Assembly (NCBI GenBank): GCA_021234535.1
Contig: CM037835.1
Location: forward strand, 6,014,001-6,078,000
Length of the DNA: 64,000 bases
DNA from: Stichopus chloronotus
Taxonomy: Eukaryota; Echinodermata; Holothuroidea; Aspidochirotida; Stichopodidae
Direction of reading: 5' to 3'
Shown here: in pieces, positions 10,301 through 24,400 of the stretch
How positions within the stretch are numbered: the stretch's first letter is position 1
Layout of the letters: each line of letters opens with the position of its first letter
The notes under the pieces: model-generated
The model's input: only the letters and a program-made list of their open reading frames with translations
Database searches by the model: none
What the model was told of the DNA's origin: nothing
Program-made: the position numbers and the translations under genes

Positions 10301-13300
10301 ATTACATCAAGCTAATATCCAAAAGTTGAAATTATTCCAGGTATTCAATTTATGGTAACATAGTTCTTAGTGATCTGCTTATAATGGACATGCAGTTAGA
10401 CACGGCAGAGGAAAAAACTGAACAACCTCTTATTACTGTAATTAGGTGGGCTTCTTTCTCTCAATTGCTTCCTCTGAGGAGCTCTCAACCTTAAATTCCT
10501 ACAGCTCTATCACCAATTGGCCTTGGTGTTTTCCCCCCATTTGAGTCCACTGTAGTATGCCTGTTTTACTGCACATTGTGGCCTCATGCACTAAGCACAC
10601 ATTATTTGGATCAAAAAAAGAAAAAAAGAAAATGAAAAAAAGGGTGAATAATAATAATAACCAATCTTTGCCACCTCACTTGATCTTTGGTTCATAGAAA
10701 TTACTATGCCTTTAAAAGTTGTGAAGTGTAAAATACCTGTAGGTTGTTATAATCATATGCCTATTCTATACCTGGTGAGTAGTGTGTACTGTAGGCCTAT
10801 ACTCTTCTGGTCCATTTGTTGCTCAGTAAGTGACTAAGGTGAGACCTTTGTTTGACACAGGAACTGTCAATCAGGTAATCTGACTGAGTCAAAGAGAGAT
10901 GTGTCAAGTGATGGATGCATAGCAACAAGTACAAAATGATCTAAAAAAAGGGAGAACTTAAAAAATAAAAAACAGTGTTTGGTTCATGGGCAGTTAACTG
11001 TCAGATGATATGGTGCGTGGGATAGAAAACAAGGGAGGGGATCCCTTTTCTAGAGGTCACAAGAGCTTTTTGCAACAGATTGAGGGTGCTGTGGTTACTA
11101 CTGTACCACTGTAGTGATGTTGAATTATGGCTGCACAGTGATTTGATGAATTAGTTTAGCTGTCTAAACAGTTCTAGAGTGAAACTGGTTTACCCATGGC
11201 TGATGTTCCAGTGCTGGAGTTTCTCAACTCCCAGTAATTTGAACCTGTTTAAATAGTGCTAGAGTTCTGTAATCCCCCAGTCAGATAAACAGGTAGCTCA
11301 AAATTGAGAGGTACATGTTTGGAAAGTTTTGATAAGTTAAAATATGTAAACCACATTAAGTGTCGGCTGATCTGTTACAGCAGTCGGGATCTTGACACGT
11401 ATCCATTGACCTGCATCCTTGTCTCCCAAAAATGTTATCACCTTTCAGCCTTTGTTTCAGGCATTTAATTTTAGATAAAAAGTCAAAATTGAAGGTAATA
11501 AATTGGCACATCAACGTGTTGTTCCTCTCAGTTATTTGTTACGTTCAAGGGCCATGCATGTAGCTGTGGTTAGAAATATCACAAAACTTTCCCATTTTGG
11601 TTTGTGTGGACATTGTCATTGGTGTTATTGACTATTGAACCAGGAATCTAAGTTCACAGCAGCCAGGTTTATTTCTCAATGCAAGTGTCCTTGAGTCATT
11701 TAGAGGATAAAAGAAAGTGATAAACAGCTCAGAATAATCTATCTACAATGAGTAAGTCTACACAAACTTGTGAATAAGGAGAATCAACTTTTGAGGTTTA
11801 AAAAGTTTGTTGGATTGTTCAGGACTGAGAAGGTAGAGAGAGGCAAGTAAGGGAATCATGTATTTTAGAATCAATCTTACTTTTATTCCATATGCACCAT
11901 TGTTGTTAAGTACTGTATGTTTCCATTCGAGTTGTTGTTTTCGTCCCTTTCCTCTCCCTGCCCCTTTCATCTTCTCCTTCTCACCTCTTCCACTCTTTCT
12001 CATCTAGCAGGCAGTAATGCATTTCTTAACTCATTTTGTTGCTTCATCCCTTTCACCCTGGAAGATGTGCAAACAGTGTGCAAGACTGCAAGTGTATTTA
12101 TCAAAGTAAAATTTTATCTTGAAATCACAAGTGTTACCAGTACCATCTTTTGAGTGCCTTGTCTTAAGAAATACTTTTCTATTCTTGATGTATTTTCTTG
12201 AAGAGGAGTCATGTTTGTCTTGTGGCACCATTTCAGACAGGACCTTGTTAAAATCAACTGATTTCATTGATCACTGCCTGTAAGTTTTTGGTGACTAACA
12301 GTTCCTTCAGTTACATGATAATACCCACAGAGTGCTAACTTTGGTAGCAACATGTCTCTGCAGGTGTCAAATTGTGTTCACTAATAATGCTCTTCACTTT
12401 TTTGAAGTCTTGCGGCTTGTGGATCTTAACGGTTTCACATTGAACTGACTGTGTCTAATATTTACCCATACTTGACATCTGACTGTGAAGTCATTCACCA
12501 TCATGGCTTGGAATTGATGGCAGTAATAGATAAATTTCCACTGCAAGTAATATGGCAATTTTTTTTTGGCCTCTTACCTTCACTGACAAACTGTTGTAAA
12601 CAAACAAAACCTCAAAAAGAAAAATATGATTATCATTATTTCTCTTATTTGAGTATATGCACAGTATTACCGCACTCTACAATAGGACAATAATGAAAGG
12701 ATTGCAAATTCATTCAGTTGCGATCAATATAGGTTTTTTTTTTTTTTTTGCGGGGAAATGAAGTAGCAGATGTTTTAATCCACAGAGAGGAAATGGCTGG
12801 TAACTATGTGTATTGTAAGTGACATACATCTGCTTCTTCCACACTAAATCATGATGCCCTTCTTAAAGCCGAGAGTACTCCCATGCTGTGTTCAAGATCG
12901 TAACCAAGATTGATTTTAGTCAGTCGTATTGGGCAGAGGAATTTCAATTGCAGACCTGTGCAAGAAATGTTATTCTACAGCATGAGTTGCTTGGTAAAGT
13001 TAGAGCCCTTTTGATGGGGCTTGCACATATACGCACAATACACTTTGCAAGGGAATGTGTTGCAGCCAACTTGAGAGGCCCACAAAATTGCAGGTAAAAT
13101 GTATGATCTGTATGGAACTGCTATTTTTTCTGCCTTTAGAATGACTGCAAAACAACCAACTGCTTTGATCACAGATTTGTGCCTACAGTGTCAAATAACT
13201 TTGTTTGTGCGTTGTATCTCAGTGTGACTCCAGGTGTGTGCTCACCAGGGAAGAACATGTGAATGTGTTTACAAATGTAGTATGATGTTAATCTGATAGA

Positions 13301-16300
13301 AACTGATCACAGTCTTGCTCATTGTCTGAAACTAAATCTCTGGGTTTAATCTGCGGACTCCACTTCGTGATAAGGCAATCTGTGACATGTGTTTACACAG
13401 ATGTAGCGCATTGGTGTGTGTACACTGTTAGGAGTAAATCTTTGTTGCATTTGGAGTACCATTGTTTTCACCCCAACTAACATCATCAGTGATTGTGTGT
13501 TGTTCTTATCCTTACTGGCTTCATGCTTGCTTGGTGTTACATCAAGGCAGTGTTGTATACATGTGCACTGTTTTGTGATGGTCTGAACTGTTGCCTTCAT
13601 TAGTAACTGCCTCATATGGTGTATTAAACTTATCACCAGTGAATTCCACTTCTATGGTGTTGTTGTTGTGAGAAACAGATTAGCCCTTCACATGGATCTT
13701 TAAAAAAAAATTTCATTTTATGGCTCTGCCAAGGACAGTACATGCTTCTTACTCTATGCAAGTGAACTCTTTGTTGTGAAAAGTTCTAGAATTACTCTTA
13801 CCACAGATTTCCTGGATGTTGCTATATTTTTGTTTCTGTTGGTACCCTTTTTCTACAAGTTGGATTTTGGTACAGTCTGAGACAGCTTCTTCTTTTTTCA
13901 TTGCTCTCACAAGTTGTTTCTATAAATCAAAGAATTTTGCCAATTTGTAGCCTATTCTGAAAACCAGTTGGCCAAATCTACCTCCCATGTTTCAAATTTG
14001 GAAGACTGTCTCTACTGAGCTACTGTACTTGTATCCATGATTGTTGTATCCAAGTGTTTCCAAGTATCCAACTTGTATCCAAGTTTGATTTGTCTGGTTG
14101 AGAGAAACTTTGTCACAACTTCAATATATTATTAAAGTGTAGATGTCTATAATCAGGGTAGATATTGTGGTCTAAAGTAGGTTAAAAAGATTCATGTTGG
14201 AATTCACGTTTGCCTTTGCAGACCTCTTTGCCAAAACATCGCTCAATTTCTCGCCTGTCCTTTCACAACTGCTGGATTTTTGTCATGTATACCTCTACTG
14301 GAACCCAGGAGTCTTGGCAGTTATAAATGTCACCAAAAATTTTTGTGCAATACTTCTTGCAATATGGGAAAGGTAAATATTTGTGCTGGCAAATAGCTCT
14401 TTCCCAGAGATAGAGTGAAGTTCTTGTATTGCTAAAAGTGGTGGTAATGTTACAGTGTCTAATTAAAGGTTTAAATGGAGGTCAGAGTTGTCTTTCACAT
14501 CAACAGGGATTGAGGGAAAAGTTGTACATATTGTGCTGATACTGATTGACTCATCCTTGAGGGCCTAGCTGTCATCATGACCATGTTATTTAACTCAACA
14601 GAAAAACGATGTACTAAAACAAAGGCACAGAGACTTGAAAGATATGTTTGGTTACGGTGTTTAGAATTTGGCTAATGGATGCTGATGCTATGTTGAGCAC
14701 GCCACTCTCGGACAGACACGTGTTTCCGTGGGTGCTTTCCAGGAACATTTCAGCTAGCCTTTTTCTAAATCTGGGAAATAACTTTTGATTGTGGGTATTA
14801 GTTTACTGCAGGCCATTTGCTCAGTGTGTATTCTGGAAGGAGTGATCTGAAAAAAACATGTCAAAGAAATGGTTCAAGTAAGCTGGAACAGGAAATAAAT
14901 GATTTTGCCAAACTAAGGTGGTAAAATTTGTTTGTACAAAAAACCCTAAAACTGAGTGTCCTATTTCTGACAAAAAAAAAATTGACATCACTGTCATTCG
15001 GACATGTTCAAATGTATGCCAGATTAATAGATGTTGGTGTGTGGCGTTTCGTAACGTACACACCGTAACACCTGCATACAATTGCAGATTTGTATCATCC
15101 AAGGTCTTTGCATTTATGAGTCTTTCCTCACATTTGGTGATTGGCTTAAAAAAGCATGAATATTTATACAGTAGGGAAACAAAATTGAGTGTTATGGAGT
15201 GTAATTGATTAAGTCGGCATACATGAATTTTTATAACCTACAATCTGTATACAGGTTGAGTCAAAATCCACGTGATAGTTTGCGCAACTTGGTATTATAG
15301 ATGCAGTCACAGCTGGTGCGTGAATAATGCATGTCCGTTGTGCGGGTTAAGTGTGACAGGGCTATATGCATGAATGGGGTTCTTAAAGGATGTTGCTGTG
15401 AGAATTATTGATCTATATGAAAACTAATACTGGACTGTCCCACTGGAGCATAGTGCATGTAATGATAACCAGCAGTGTAGTGTACACTTAAAGCAGGTGT
15501 TAAAGTTTGCCCTTTATTCAAGCTTTGACTTTCTCTGGTTTAGAAGAAGCTTCATAACTGCTGTATGTTGTTTTTCTGAAGTAATTCAGTATAGTTTTCT
15601 AGAATTTACGAGCACACTATTGGCAACAGTGTTGAAAGGTTTTCAATTATGTACATGTTTATATGATAGTTTTGAAAGTATTTTTTGCTCCAAGAGAGGT
15701 GTTACTACAATACAAAGTACTTTTCAAACAATATTGAAATATATCATGGTACAAATCGTCCAGCTGTTTACTGTTTACAAATCTTTACTGCAGCAACTGC
15801 CATCTTAAAGGGTGAGAATCCTGCTTTGCAAAATCACTGCAAATACATCGAGTGAAGAGACACAATAGTTAGGTTATTCTGTGGAGAGCAAGCTGTGATT
15901 ACGATCTTGGTTAGCAGTTAACAAGGGTTTGAATTGTCAACACCCCTAGATAAAGTTACAATTGCAAGAGCTATCCATGAAAGATCAGGTAGATAGTTCC
16001 ACCAAATGGTAAGTAAAACAAATTGTGAGTGACCGAACAGCCTGACAATAGTTGAAGATCTACGAGCAGTATCATGTTTCAGTCAATCTGAGAATCCTGC
16101 TCTATTTTCTGCTTGCCAGTGGTCCTTCACCTTACTTGCATACTCTCTTTAAAGCCTCACTTACCTGTCTCAGCACAAGAACTGAACTTTCATCTACTTT
16201 AACAAGAAATTTTGGCAACTGTTTAATTAACACCAACTAGGATGGAGGTGGTGGTACACTTTGCACATATTTAAAAATTATGTGACTAAATAATTTGGTG

Positions 16301-17218
16301 CTGTGGTTGCTGCTTTTGTAGTACGAAATATTTCATGAAGGAGGAGAGTTAAAAATCAGTTTAACTTAATATGTAGTTTGTGGATTTCATTGAAGGGGGA
16401 TGGGGGGAGATGTCAGACCTTATAAGACAAAGTCTTGAAACACTGCAGTCATTTCAAAGATAAGTGGTAAAAGCACAAATTTGAGCGTAGTATGTATGAT
16501 GATTCTCAGTAAGCTTAGATGCCTTCCAAGTGGTCACAGATTGGCTTTGAATTTATTGATTCTAACTCACACCAAATGCTCTCCAATCATTCACCATTCA
16601 TTGCACTGGCATGTTCCAACAGCGTGATTTGTATCGGATTTATCAGAGAGGTTCTGTCTGCTGGACGTTTGTCGAATCAGGTGATGGTTGCATTCCATGC
16701 TTGACTGATGTGTTTTTTTCCTGTCAGTTTGTTCACTCTTGTGATGTACGCCGGCTGTAAGCATGCATCCAAGTTTCCTCCCAAGCTCAGCAAGCAATGT
16801 TACAGCCTAGTTACCTTTACAATCAGTGCACAAATCATGTGAAGTCATAATGTATGACTCGCATATTTCAGTTATGTATGTACGAATAGAAAAAGTTCTC
16901 GCTACCAGTTATGTATGGTAGGCTGATGCAGAATGGAATTTCAGTGTGAAAAGAATTCAAGAAGAAATGCAGCGCTTGTAAGACGTTGTATTAAATGAAT
17001 GATGTACTGTACCAAGTGAAAGAAATTGAAATTGATTCACTTGTTTGGTGGTTTACCTCCAAATTTATGCCAAAATTGTTGAGTTTTAGAGGAAAGCTGA
17101 ACCTGAAAGGACCACAATCATTTTGATATTGTGACATACCTGAATTCATATGGCCAGTATGGATAGGGACATAGTTGCATTGTACAGTACATATTAATCC
17201 TGGTATTGGATGTGCGTG
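7393..17218. other. Long CpG-poor non-coding stretch, probable 5'UTR intron
   Basis: It is AT-rich sequence with scattered homopolymers (A-rich at 10614-10645, T run at about 12731-12749). The longest open frame, 8161-8601 on the minus strand (146 codons), has no recognisable domain. Others (13346-13636, 14821-15102, 15497-15808) also look fortuitous. A short imperfect minisatellite of tgtatccaag units lies at about 14030-14090. I found no tRNA or other RNA gene. Confidence 0.5.
16150..16235 (+). repeat. Short dispersed repeat segment (ctcacttacctgtctcagca type), copy 1
   Basis: The core tcacttacctgtctcagcac is shared, with slight changes, with 42188-42230 and 52098-52135. The three segments may be the same end of one unidentified element. 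In this copy the frame stays open to a TAG at about 16238, but no product is recognised. Confidence 0.45.
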
Positions 17219-18905
17219 TTAACCAGTTAGCTGCAGAATTAAAATATCATAACTTACATCGCTCTGCAGAATTAGTTTTGTAAAAAGGTCTTTTTTTTTG
17301 CAAATTTCAACTTAGCACTGGAAAAATGATACACTAGTAAATACTTAACATAAAAATAATATGTCATGACATGCTTCTTCTTCTTTTTTGAAGCAAGTGC
17401 ATGCCAAAGACTGTGTCATTGTCTTATTTGTAAAGGTTCTTTCTAAATTACAAATCACTCAAAAACCCTTTTTGCTCATTTTCTGAGTCACTATCTGACT
17501 CGAAATTCTAGTCAAATAAACATTGCAAATTAGTCTATCCACAACCATAGAAAAAGAGCTTCCTTCTCTTACATTTTATGCATGACATTTCATGACGTCA
17601 TGGGGTTTTGAATGCTAATGAACTAAAAGAGCTTTTTCAAGCATAATATCTCAACATTTAGAAACTATCAAAATATTACAATCATGAAAACTAGTTGCTA
17701 AAACATAAGAAATAGTGTTGATAGCCACTTCCGCAAGCAAGGATGTGTAAAAGTTGGAATTTCACATGAAAATTCTTCTTACGAACGTTCTATGTGTTTC
17801 CAGCACCTCGTAACATAATCTATTATTACATTGAGACATCGTAAAACTACTCCGTTGTTATCAAAATAAAAGGAAAATGTCATTTCCTCTTCACTTATAT
17901 CAGTTTTGTACCATTAAATATCGTAAATGAGGTAAGTACCCCGCAAATATAAGATGAATCAGTTCCGTCCCGATGTACACTTGTCAGGACTAATCACACG
18001 ACATAAAACATGGCAAGTTTGCGATCACCGGCCAGTTCTCGTTTGTGTTTAGGCTAGATGCAGGACATACAAAATGTGCAGTACAATCACTGTGTCCTGA
18101 ATTGTTGAGTATAGGCGATTGTGTCTGTTAAACTTAATAATTTTGGTGTTAGAGAAAGCTTATGTTGTCATCTGCAAATATGGATTGAAAAATATCGAAT
18201 TGATTCATTAAATGAGTCAGAAGTTTGAAGACACTGTTTGAGACATGAGAAATAACAGCCTCGCTTCTATTGTATTTTTTTCCAAATATTGTACATAATA
18301 TCTAAAATATCTTTTATTCCCAAAGAGATGGAAGATCAAAGTGTCCACCTACCTTGCTATAATGGAAAAGAGAAAGCCTCATTTTGCATTATTCAACAAA
18401 CAGTTGGCCATCACTTGTCAGTCTAGGTCCGTGACATGCATGCGTTGAGACTTCCCAGTATAGGTGTGAATGGTTCACATGAGCTAATTAACTCTGTGGT
18501 AAAGGATAGACTGAAAGCTTCTTAGATAAAAATTCCTGCATTTTGAAGTGGAGGGGACCATTGCAAATTGCAATATTGAAATCGGGAGAAAATGCACCCA
18601 CATTGTCCTTGCAGAAATAAGTGTAACTAATGAGGCAAGCTCTCGAACACCTGGGTTTCTCCTTAAGTGATGATCATTATGCAATATTAGATGAATATCG
18701 GTCCTGTGACAAGAAGTGAACAGATAACATTGCTAGAACGATTGCTACATGTGCACAGCAAACGATTGTTCAAGGGTGTATTGTTGATTGGCTAGGTGTC
18801 ATGTGACATAGTTTTGTGCATATCGTATGGGACGAATCCGTCTTATGCAGTAGGATGAAGTACGGACAGGATGGATATATGTGTCCTATGCAGTTAACTG
18901 GTTAA
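17219..18905. mobile_element. TTAA-flanked non-autonomous DNA transposon, 1.69 kb, with 17-bp terminal inverted repeats
   Basis: The left end reads TTAACCAGTTAGCTGCA (17219-17235). The reverse complement of the right end (18889-18905) reads TTAACCAGTTAACTGCA, so 16 of 17 bases match. TTAA at both ends fits elements that duplicate TTAA on insertion (piggyBac-like or Kolobok-like). No transposase frame is seen; the largest open frame inside is 66 codons. The right TTAA (18902-18905) is also the first four bases of the MITE that follows, so the two elements abut. An older internally deleted autonomous element or a chance short inverted repeat are the alternatives. Confidence 0.55.
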
Positions 18906-19259
18906 AGGGAAATAGGGCGTTTGTTTTAGAGAAAACATCCAATGTTTTTTAAACCAATGTATGTGGATGTAGAATGATAGATTATTCAAAATAAGGAAGG
19001 ACAGTATAGCCTTCTTTTCAAGAAATAAGCTTTCTCACAGATAGAAGTTCAGTTATTTCTTACTCAGCACTAATTTGTTCACCCAAACTTTTCAAAATTC
19101 AAATGATGCATCTTCTGTTACTCATCACATGCATAATTTTTTGAGGAGATGAAGCTTTGGTAGACGTTTATTGATGACACTGAATGGTTTAACAATGATT
19201 ACCGCTATTTTCTTTTCTATGTCATGTTGGTATATTCTGAACGCCCTATTTCCCTTTAA
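18902..19259 (+). mobile_element. TTAA MITE, copy A (intact ends)
   Basis: This 358-bp element starts TTAAAGGGAAATAGGGCGTT and ends with its perfect 20-base inverted repeat. TTAA at each extreme is probably the target duplication. It has no coding capacity and an AT-rich interior. It is the best-preserved of four related copies in the window. Confidence 0.9.
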
Positions 19260-21012
19260 GTAACTTACACAAGAAGATGTGACTATCAAGTTGTTTTCAT
19301 CTTCCTATCAGTCCTTCACACTCGGGTGATAGAGTGGATAACACTACAAAGTGCTTGTAATAAAAAAGATGTTCATCCACAGACGATGCAGGCTTCAGTA
19401 GAAATGCTTGAAACTTCCTGATCTGTAGGCTAAGTACTGTAGTTGTGTGAATTTCCAAAACTTGCAAAAAGGACATGGGCTCCTGAGAGCTCAGCCAGAG
19501 CTTAAATGTGGTGCATGGATAAGGACTGATGTGATCTGACCATCCAGCACAGGTTACGGGCTGAGTAGTTATCGCTGTAAGTCTACTGTGTACATTTATC
19601 TAGTCACAGATGCCACTCAAGACTGTGAATACTGAGTTTTGAAGATAAGCACTAAATTTGTTGCTCAGAAATTATCAAATTAGTTTTGCACTACAGTTAT
19701 CTGATGTGAAGCTTTTAATTTTAAGTGTCCCAGATTTGCTTATTTAATAACCTTGAGTGAGCAACATGCAGCCACACAATGCAAGCAACCTGCTGTGTCT
19801 GTGAGTCATGGATGTAGTAAATGTCATACTGTCCTTTTGACATAGTGGCCAGTTGAATATAGGAGTGTAACTAAGAAGGAATATTTGAATAAATGATGTG
19901 GTGTAGGTAGATCACCATTTTAAATTCTAGATTCTTATGGAGAATATTACCATTCTATGTTTCCTTTTGGCATTAAGCCCAATTTGTATCCCGCAATTTT
20001 TTTATTTTCTTGGAGGTGCTTCAGATTAGTTAGTTTGGCTATTTTATTTAAATGTGCAATTGATCTTGGTATTAATTTGCTGAAACAATCCAAATGCAAA
20101 TTAACTTTGTTTCTGACGAAGCATGCATTGGAAGCAAAAAGTGAATACGTTACAGATAAAATTAAGTTATGTAATTTAAGTGAAATATTTGAAGTTCTGA
20201 ACTGTGTAAAAATGTCACATAGTTTTATGCCTTTGTGTCAGTGTGCATTATTGAAGGGCTGGCTGTGTTTGCAGTAATTGTGCTATGTATTCTGTAGAGA
20301 TATGGAGGAAAGACTGTGTTTCCGATATGAGTTGTTTGGAGTTATTGTTTTGCTTTCAATTGGTGAATGTATCTAATTTCATGTTCCTGCCACAAAGGTC
20401 AAATTGATGCCAAGATGACATCACAGTTCCATTCTTAGTGTAATTGATCCCACTGATCCTGTACTAATCTGGCTTCATTGACCTTGGATTCAAAGTACAG
20501 CACACAATATGAAGGTTGTTATGAATGGAGGGGAGGAATTTGCTGAATGAATAGAGGTCTGTCCTCCCTTGTCCTGCTGATGAAATTATAAAGTTTGAAC
20601 GTTAAAAACTTTTCACCCAACTGTGCAGATTTCACAGATACTGGATACCTTCTACGTATTTGAACAAATGATCATGGTGGAAAACACCAAATTTTCAGAC
20701 AAAAGTCTTTGAAAGTGGAATTCTGTTCATAGGATCTTTTTGACACTCTGTGTAAATTGTGGTAACTTGTTCTAAGACCAGAACTCTTCTGTTATAAAGT
20801 GTTCAGTGAGTTAGGATTGATTTCAACTTGGATATCACATTGTTTTATTGTAAACGTGTTCAGAGGTCACATTGTTTCCTTTGTAGCTTATGTCATTTTT
20901 GTTATCATCATTTTGTAATGAACCCCAAAATGAAGCTGCAAGACAGAAGTGCTGTTTTGGGTTCTTGGGGCAATTGCATCATACACAAGTTAGAACACTC
21001 TAGGCTACAGTA
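19260..21012. other. CpG-poor non-coding stretch
   Basis: It is unique-looking AT-rich sequence. The 106-codon open frame at 19957-20277 has no domain that I recognise and no splice support. Nothing else is seen. Confidence 0.5.
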
Positions 21013-21410
21013 GGTCTCACGTACTCCGCGACAAGCACTGAAACCCCGTGTTTACAAAAGGACAAAACTGCAGGTTAACACCGTGTTTTCCAGCGTGTGT
21101 TGTCAAGTACCCCGAGTAAAATTGAATAGGTTGTGTTACCATAGTAACGAGGTCAAATATTTTGCGCGAAGTGCGGTACCGCTAGCCTCTTGTTGTGATG
21201 TGCACCCTCTGAACCGGAAGTACTGGTCATCTGTGTTGTAAAACACATGTTATCTTGATTTATTACCATAAACACAGTGTTTAAACCCGCAGAAGCCTGC
21301 GTTTGGAGGTGGATCGAAATTTAAACACTGACCCTGAGTAAACCCGCGTTCTCACGGTACTCGAGCGCGAGGTAACACGGTGTTACCCTGAGCATGGGTT
21401 ACAAGAGACC
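21013..21410. mobile_element. CpG-rich 398-bp element with GGTCTC/GAGACC ends and internal palindromes
   Basis: It starts GGTCTCACGTA and ends, as the reverse complement, GGTCTCTTGTA. The sub-terminal parts on both sides carry related words (ttaacaccgtgttt on the left, taacacggtgtta on the right) and repeated gtgttta/taaacac motifs. CpG content is far above the flanks. A non-autonomous DNA transposon fits best. I could not assign a target-site duplication. Confidence 0.5.
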
Positions 21411-24400
21411 AGGCTTTCTGATGAGACTGCATAGGAGTGCATATATTATGTATACCTGTCTGTTCAGACAATGTGATGCTAAAAATCTTACATTTAACAC
21501 ACCGAGCGTGCATCGTCGACTTCCGATTGTATAGTAAGTGAACTAAAAATCAATTCAATTTTCTAGTTTCTTTTATCTTGAAAGTTCACAAGATCCCCAT
21601 TGTGTGAACACTAAGGATGAGCTGCACATCATCTTCACATGTGTGAACTGTAATTTTGATGCAAAAGGTACAGATTTTACTTTGAGATTCGCGGTATTGT
21701 AAAAAGCACTAACAACATATGCAATATGTAATATTACAGATATGCCAACAGCAAACAGTGATTACAGCTGTATGTTATGAACGTATTCTTGCAAGGCTTT
21801 CATCCTGTTCTCTTTTGTGTATATATAATACATATTGCAGGGTAACAAGTTTGTTTGATAATTCCATTGGAGGCTACTGATACATGCTTTTGAATTGTCA
21901 ACAACATACATGTTCAATTGAGCAGGTATAATATTAAATTTCTGAAAGATGGTGAGCATGGTTGTTCTGATAATTTTGCAAGGCTTGTGTTTGTGTTTAC
22001 TGTAGCAATGGCTCTTTTCTTATCGGAAGTGTAGTACAGTGAAATAATGTTTCTTTCTTGTACCCTGATCTTCAGTTACAGTAGTACAGTAATTTCCTTT
22101 ACATGTTGTATACTGTTCATTATGTCAAGCCTGTACAGTAATGTATTTCAGTTCCATATCTGACAGGGTGTTGCTGCACCGGGGTGGTATCTCTCTCCAC
22201 CATAACTGGCCTGTGTAGATTCACCTTGGTCAATCTCCCCTCAATATTTGTGTACACTTTCTGTTTCAAAATGGTGTGTTCAGTACACTTCCAGAATGTC
22301 TCGATGATTTACGTGGTTCACTTATTTGTCAGTACTAATGATGAAGATATATGCATGTGCAAAAAGAAAGAAAATATATAACAGCAAAGCATACAAAACG
22401 TTTCCCGTCATGCTGTAAACTGGTGCCTTATAGTTGCAAACTCTGTTCTTTTCAAAGGTTGTTATAAGCATGCCTGAAGGATGGGTAATACGCCTAAAGC
22501 AATGTGCAATTGTTGTATAATAAAACCTGTCCTATCAGTGCTCAATCAAATGCTTTGCTTCTTCATCAAATTGTTACCTCATGCAAGATAAGTGTGGACC
22601 CTGTTGTATAAATTTAACTTATTTTAACCTACACAAAGTTCTTTCACCAGGTCTTGATGCGAAAGGTGTTTTTGGTTAATGTCTGTATCGACGTGGTCTT
22701 CCAAGTTCTTTACGATGTAAATTGATCACGGAAGGTTGCGCGCTTAAATGTCAAGTGCAATGTTGTGCTGTTCTTGGCAATGAACTCGATCAAGCCAGAA
22801 CTTAATTGGGTAGTTGAGAATCCTAAATCTGGGTGTAATGTTTGCCATTTTTGCAGGTATTTGCATACAGTATCAATTGTGCTGGTTTTTATGGGCGACT
22901 TGTTAGTGGAACACCTGCCTACTTTTCTGCCTTTTTTGCTTTGCCCTTATTGTTACAGGTTAGTGTCAAAGCCATTTCTCATATTTTTTACTGTGTTACA
23001 GATTGGAACTTATTTATTTAGTATCTGACAGAAAAGAACTACACTGGATTGCCAATCCTCCTGAAAAGGTTGGAAATAGCTTCCTCTTTAAATATTCAAC
23101 TGAAACAATGTACTGTATGTCAGTTTCACACCTTCTTGTGATGAAAGATTAATTTATTCATTTTCATGAATTTATGCACATACTCATAATCATTTTAGAT
23201 ATCACTGCTGTGTGCATGCTTCTTAAATTTTGATTATTTTGTCAGTGACGTTTTCCAGGCTCTGCTGCTCCCGCATGGTTACTTTACACCAGTGATGATG
23301 CAGCAGTGACTGGCCCTCCTAAAGTTGCTCTTGACCTTCAACAGTTGCTTTGCTTTCTGTGAATTATTACATTGATTATGCAATTTTAATTAACTTTATA
23401 GATAGGACAGACATCAAAGAAAGTCATACCAGTTTGGATTGTCAACATCTTTCTCTTCTCTGTGGTAAATATTTGCAGGTTTCTCCATGCTAGCATGTCT
23501 TTTCTTACCAGCTAAAATTCTTTCTCTGGTAGTCAAGTGTATCGAAGGATGTGGATGGAGGCAGGGATTTATTATGCTCAGTGTCACTGTGTCTAGGAAT
23601 TCAAAAGATTCCTAACAAATGTATAAATTTTACATTAAAGCATGGGATTCATAATATGCAAGGAATGTTTTTCGTTCAAGTCTCAGTCGGACAGTAGTCC
23701 ATGCCAGGCTATGCTCATTCTAGCATATTTAGGTAATACATACCTGTAGCCATGGCACAGACACATGATAGCCAAGCATTTCCGTAACATTTACCTGAAA
23801 TAGTCATTAACCTACGCAACCACGCGATGATTCTGGGGGCTAATGAAGAAAGTTGATGCAATAGTCATTAAGATGACACAGGAAGATTTTACATAAGTGT
23901 AATTAACTTTAAATCAGATGAAAAGAGAAGTTTGATTGAAGTAGGTTGGAATGAAAAAGGAACTTGTTGTGCTGTGTTGGTCTTATTCAGCTGTTTAATC
24001 TCATCAAGTTATCCATGTTCCTCCCTGCCGATGATCTAATTGGCACATTTGCAGTATCTGTTCCAGTCAATAAAAGAACAGAGGATGTTGTTGTTCATGG
24101 GTTAGTTATGTGAATCTTGGTCATGTTTTGTTGTATATGTGATGTATGCATTTTTCAATAGTGGTCAATACAACATTGAGTGGTATCAAATTAAGGTCAA
24201 TAACAGTCATGAGTAATAAAGCATTGAATGCCAGTCTGGTTGATCTTGAAAAGGACAGCTGTAGAGGCCAAATGGTTTGGGGCAACAGCAAAATAGGAAC
24301 ACTGTCTTAGGGAAGATGACTGGTATATTAATGAAATAGTGGCATCTATGGTAATGGTAGGTGTGAACATAGGCGTGCGAATATATGACAATATTTCCTA

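Noticed and set aside
12888..13172. Overlapping open frames on both strands
   Set aside because: About 65-69 codons each, no motif, mutual shadows.
23670..23700. gttcaagtctc, resembling a tRNA B box (also near 27810)
   Set aside because: No A box at the right distance and no cloverleaf pairing that I could see.
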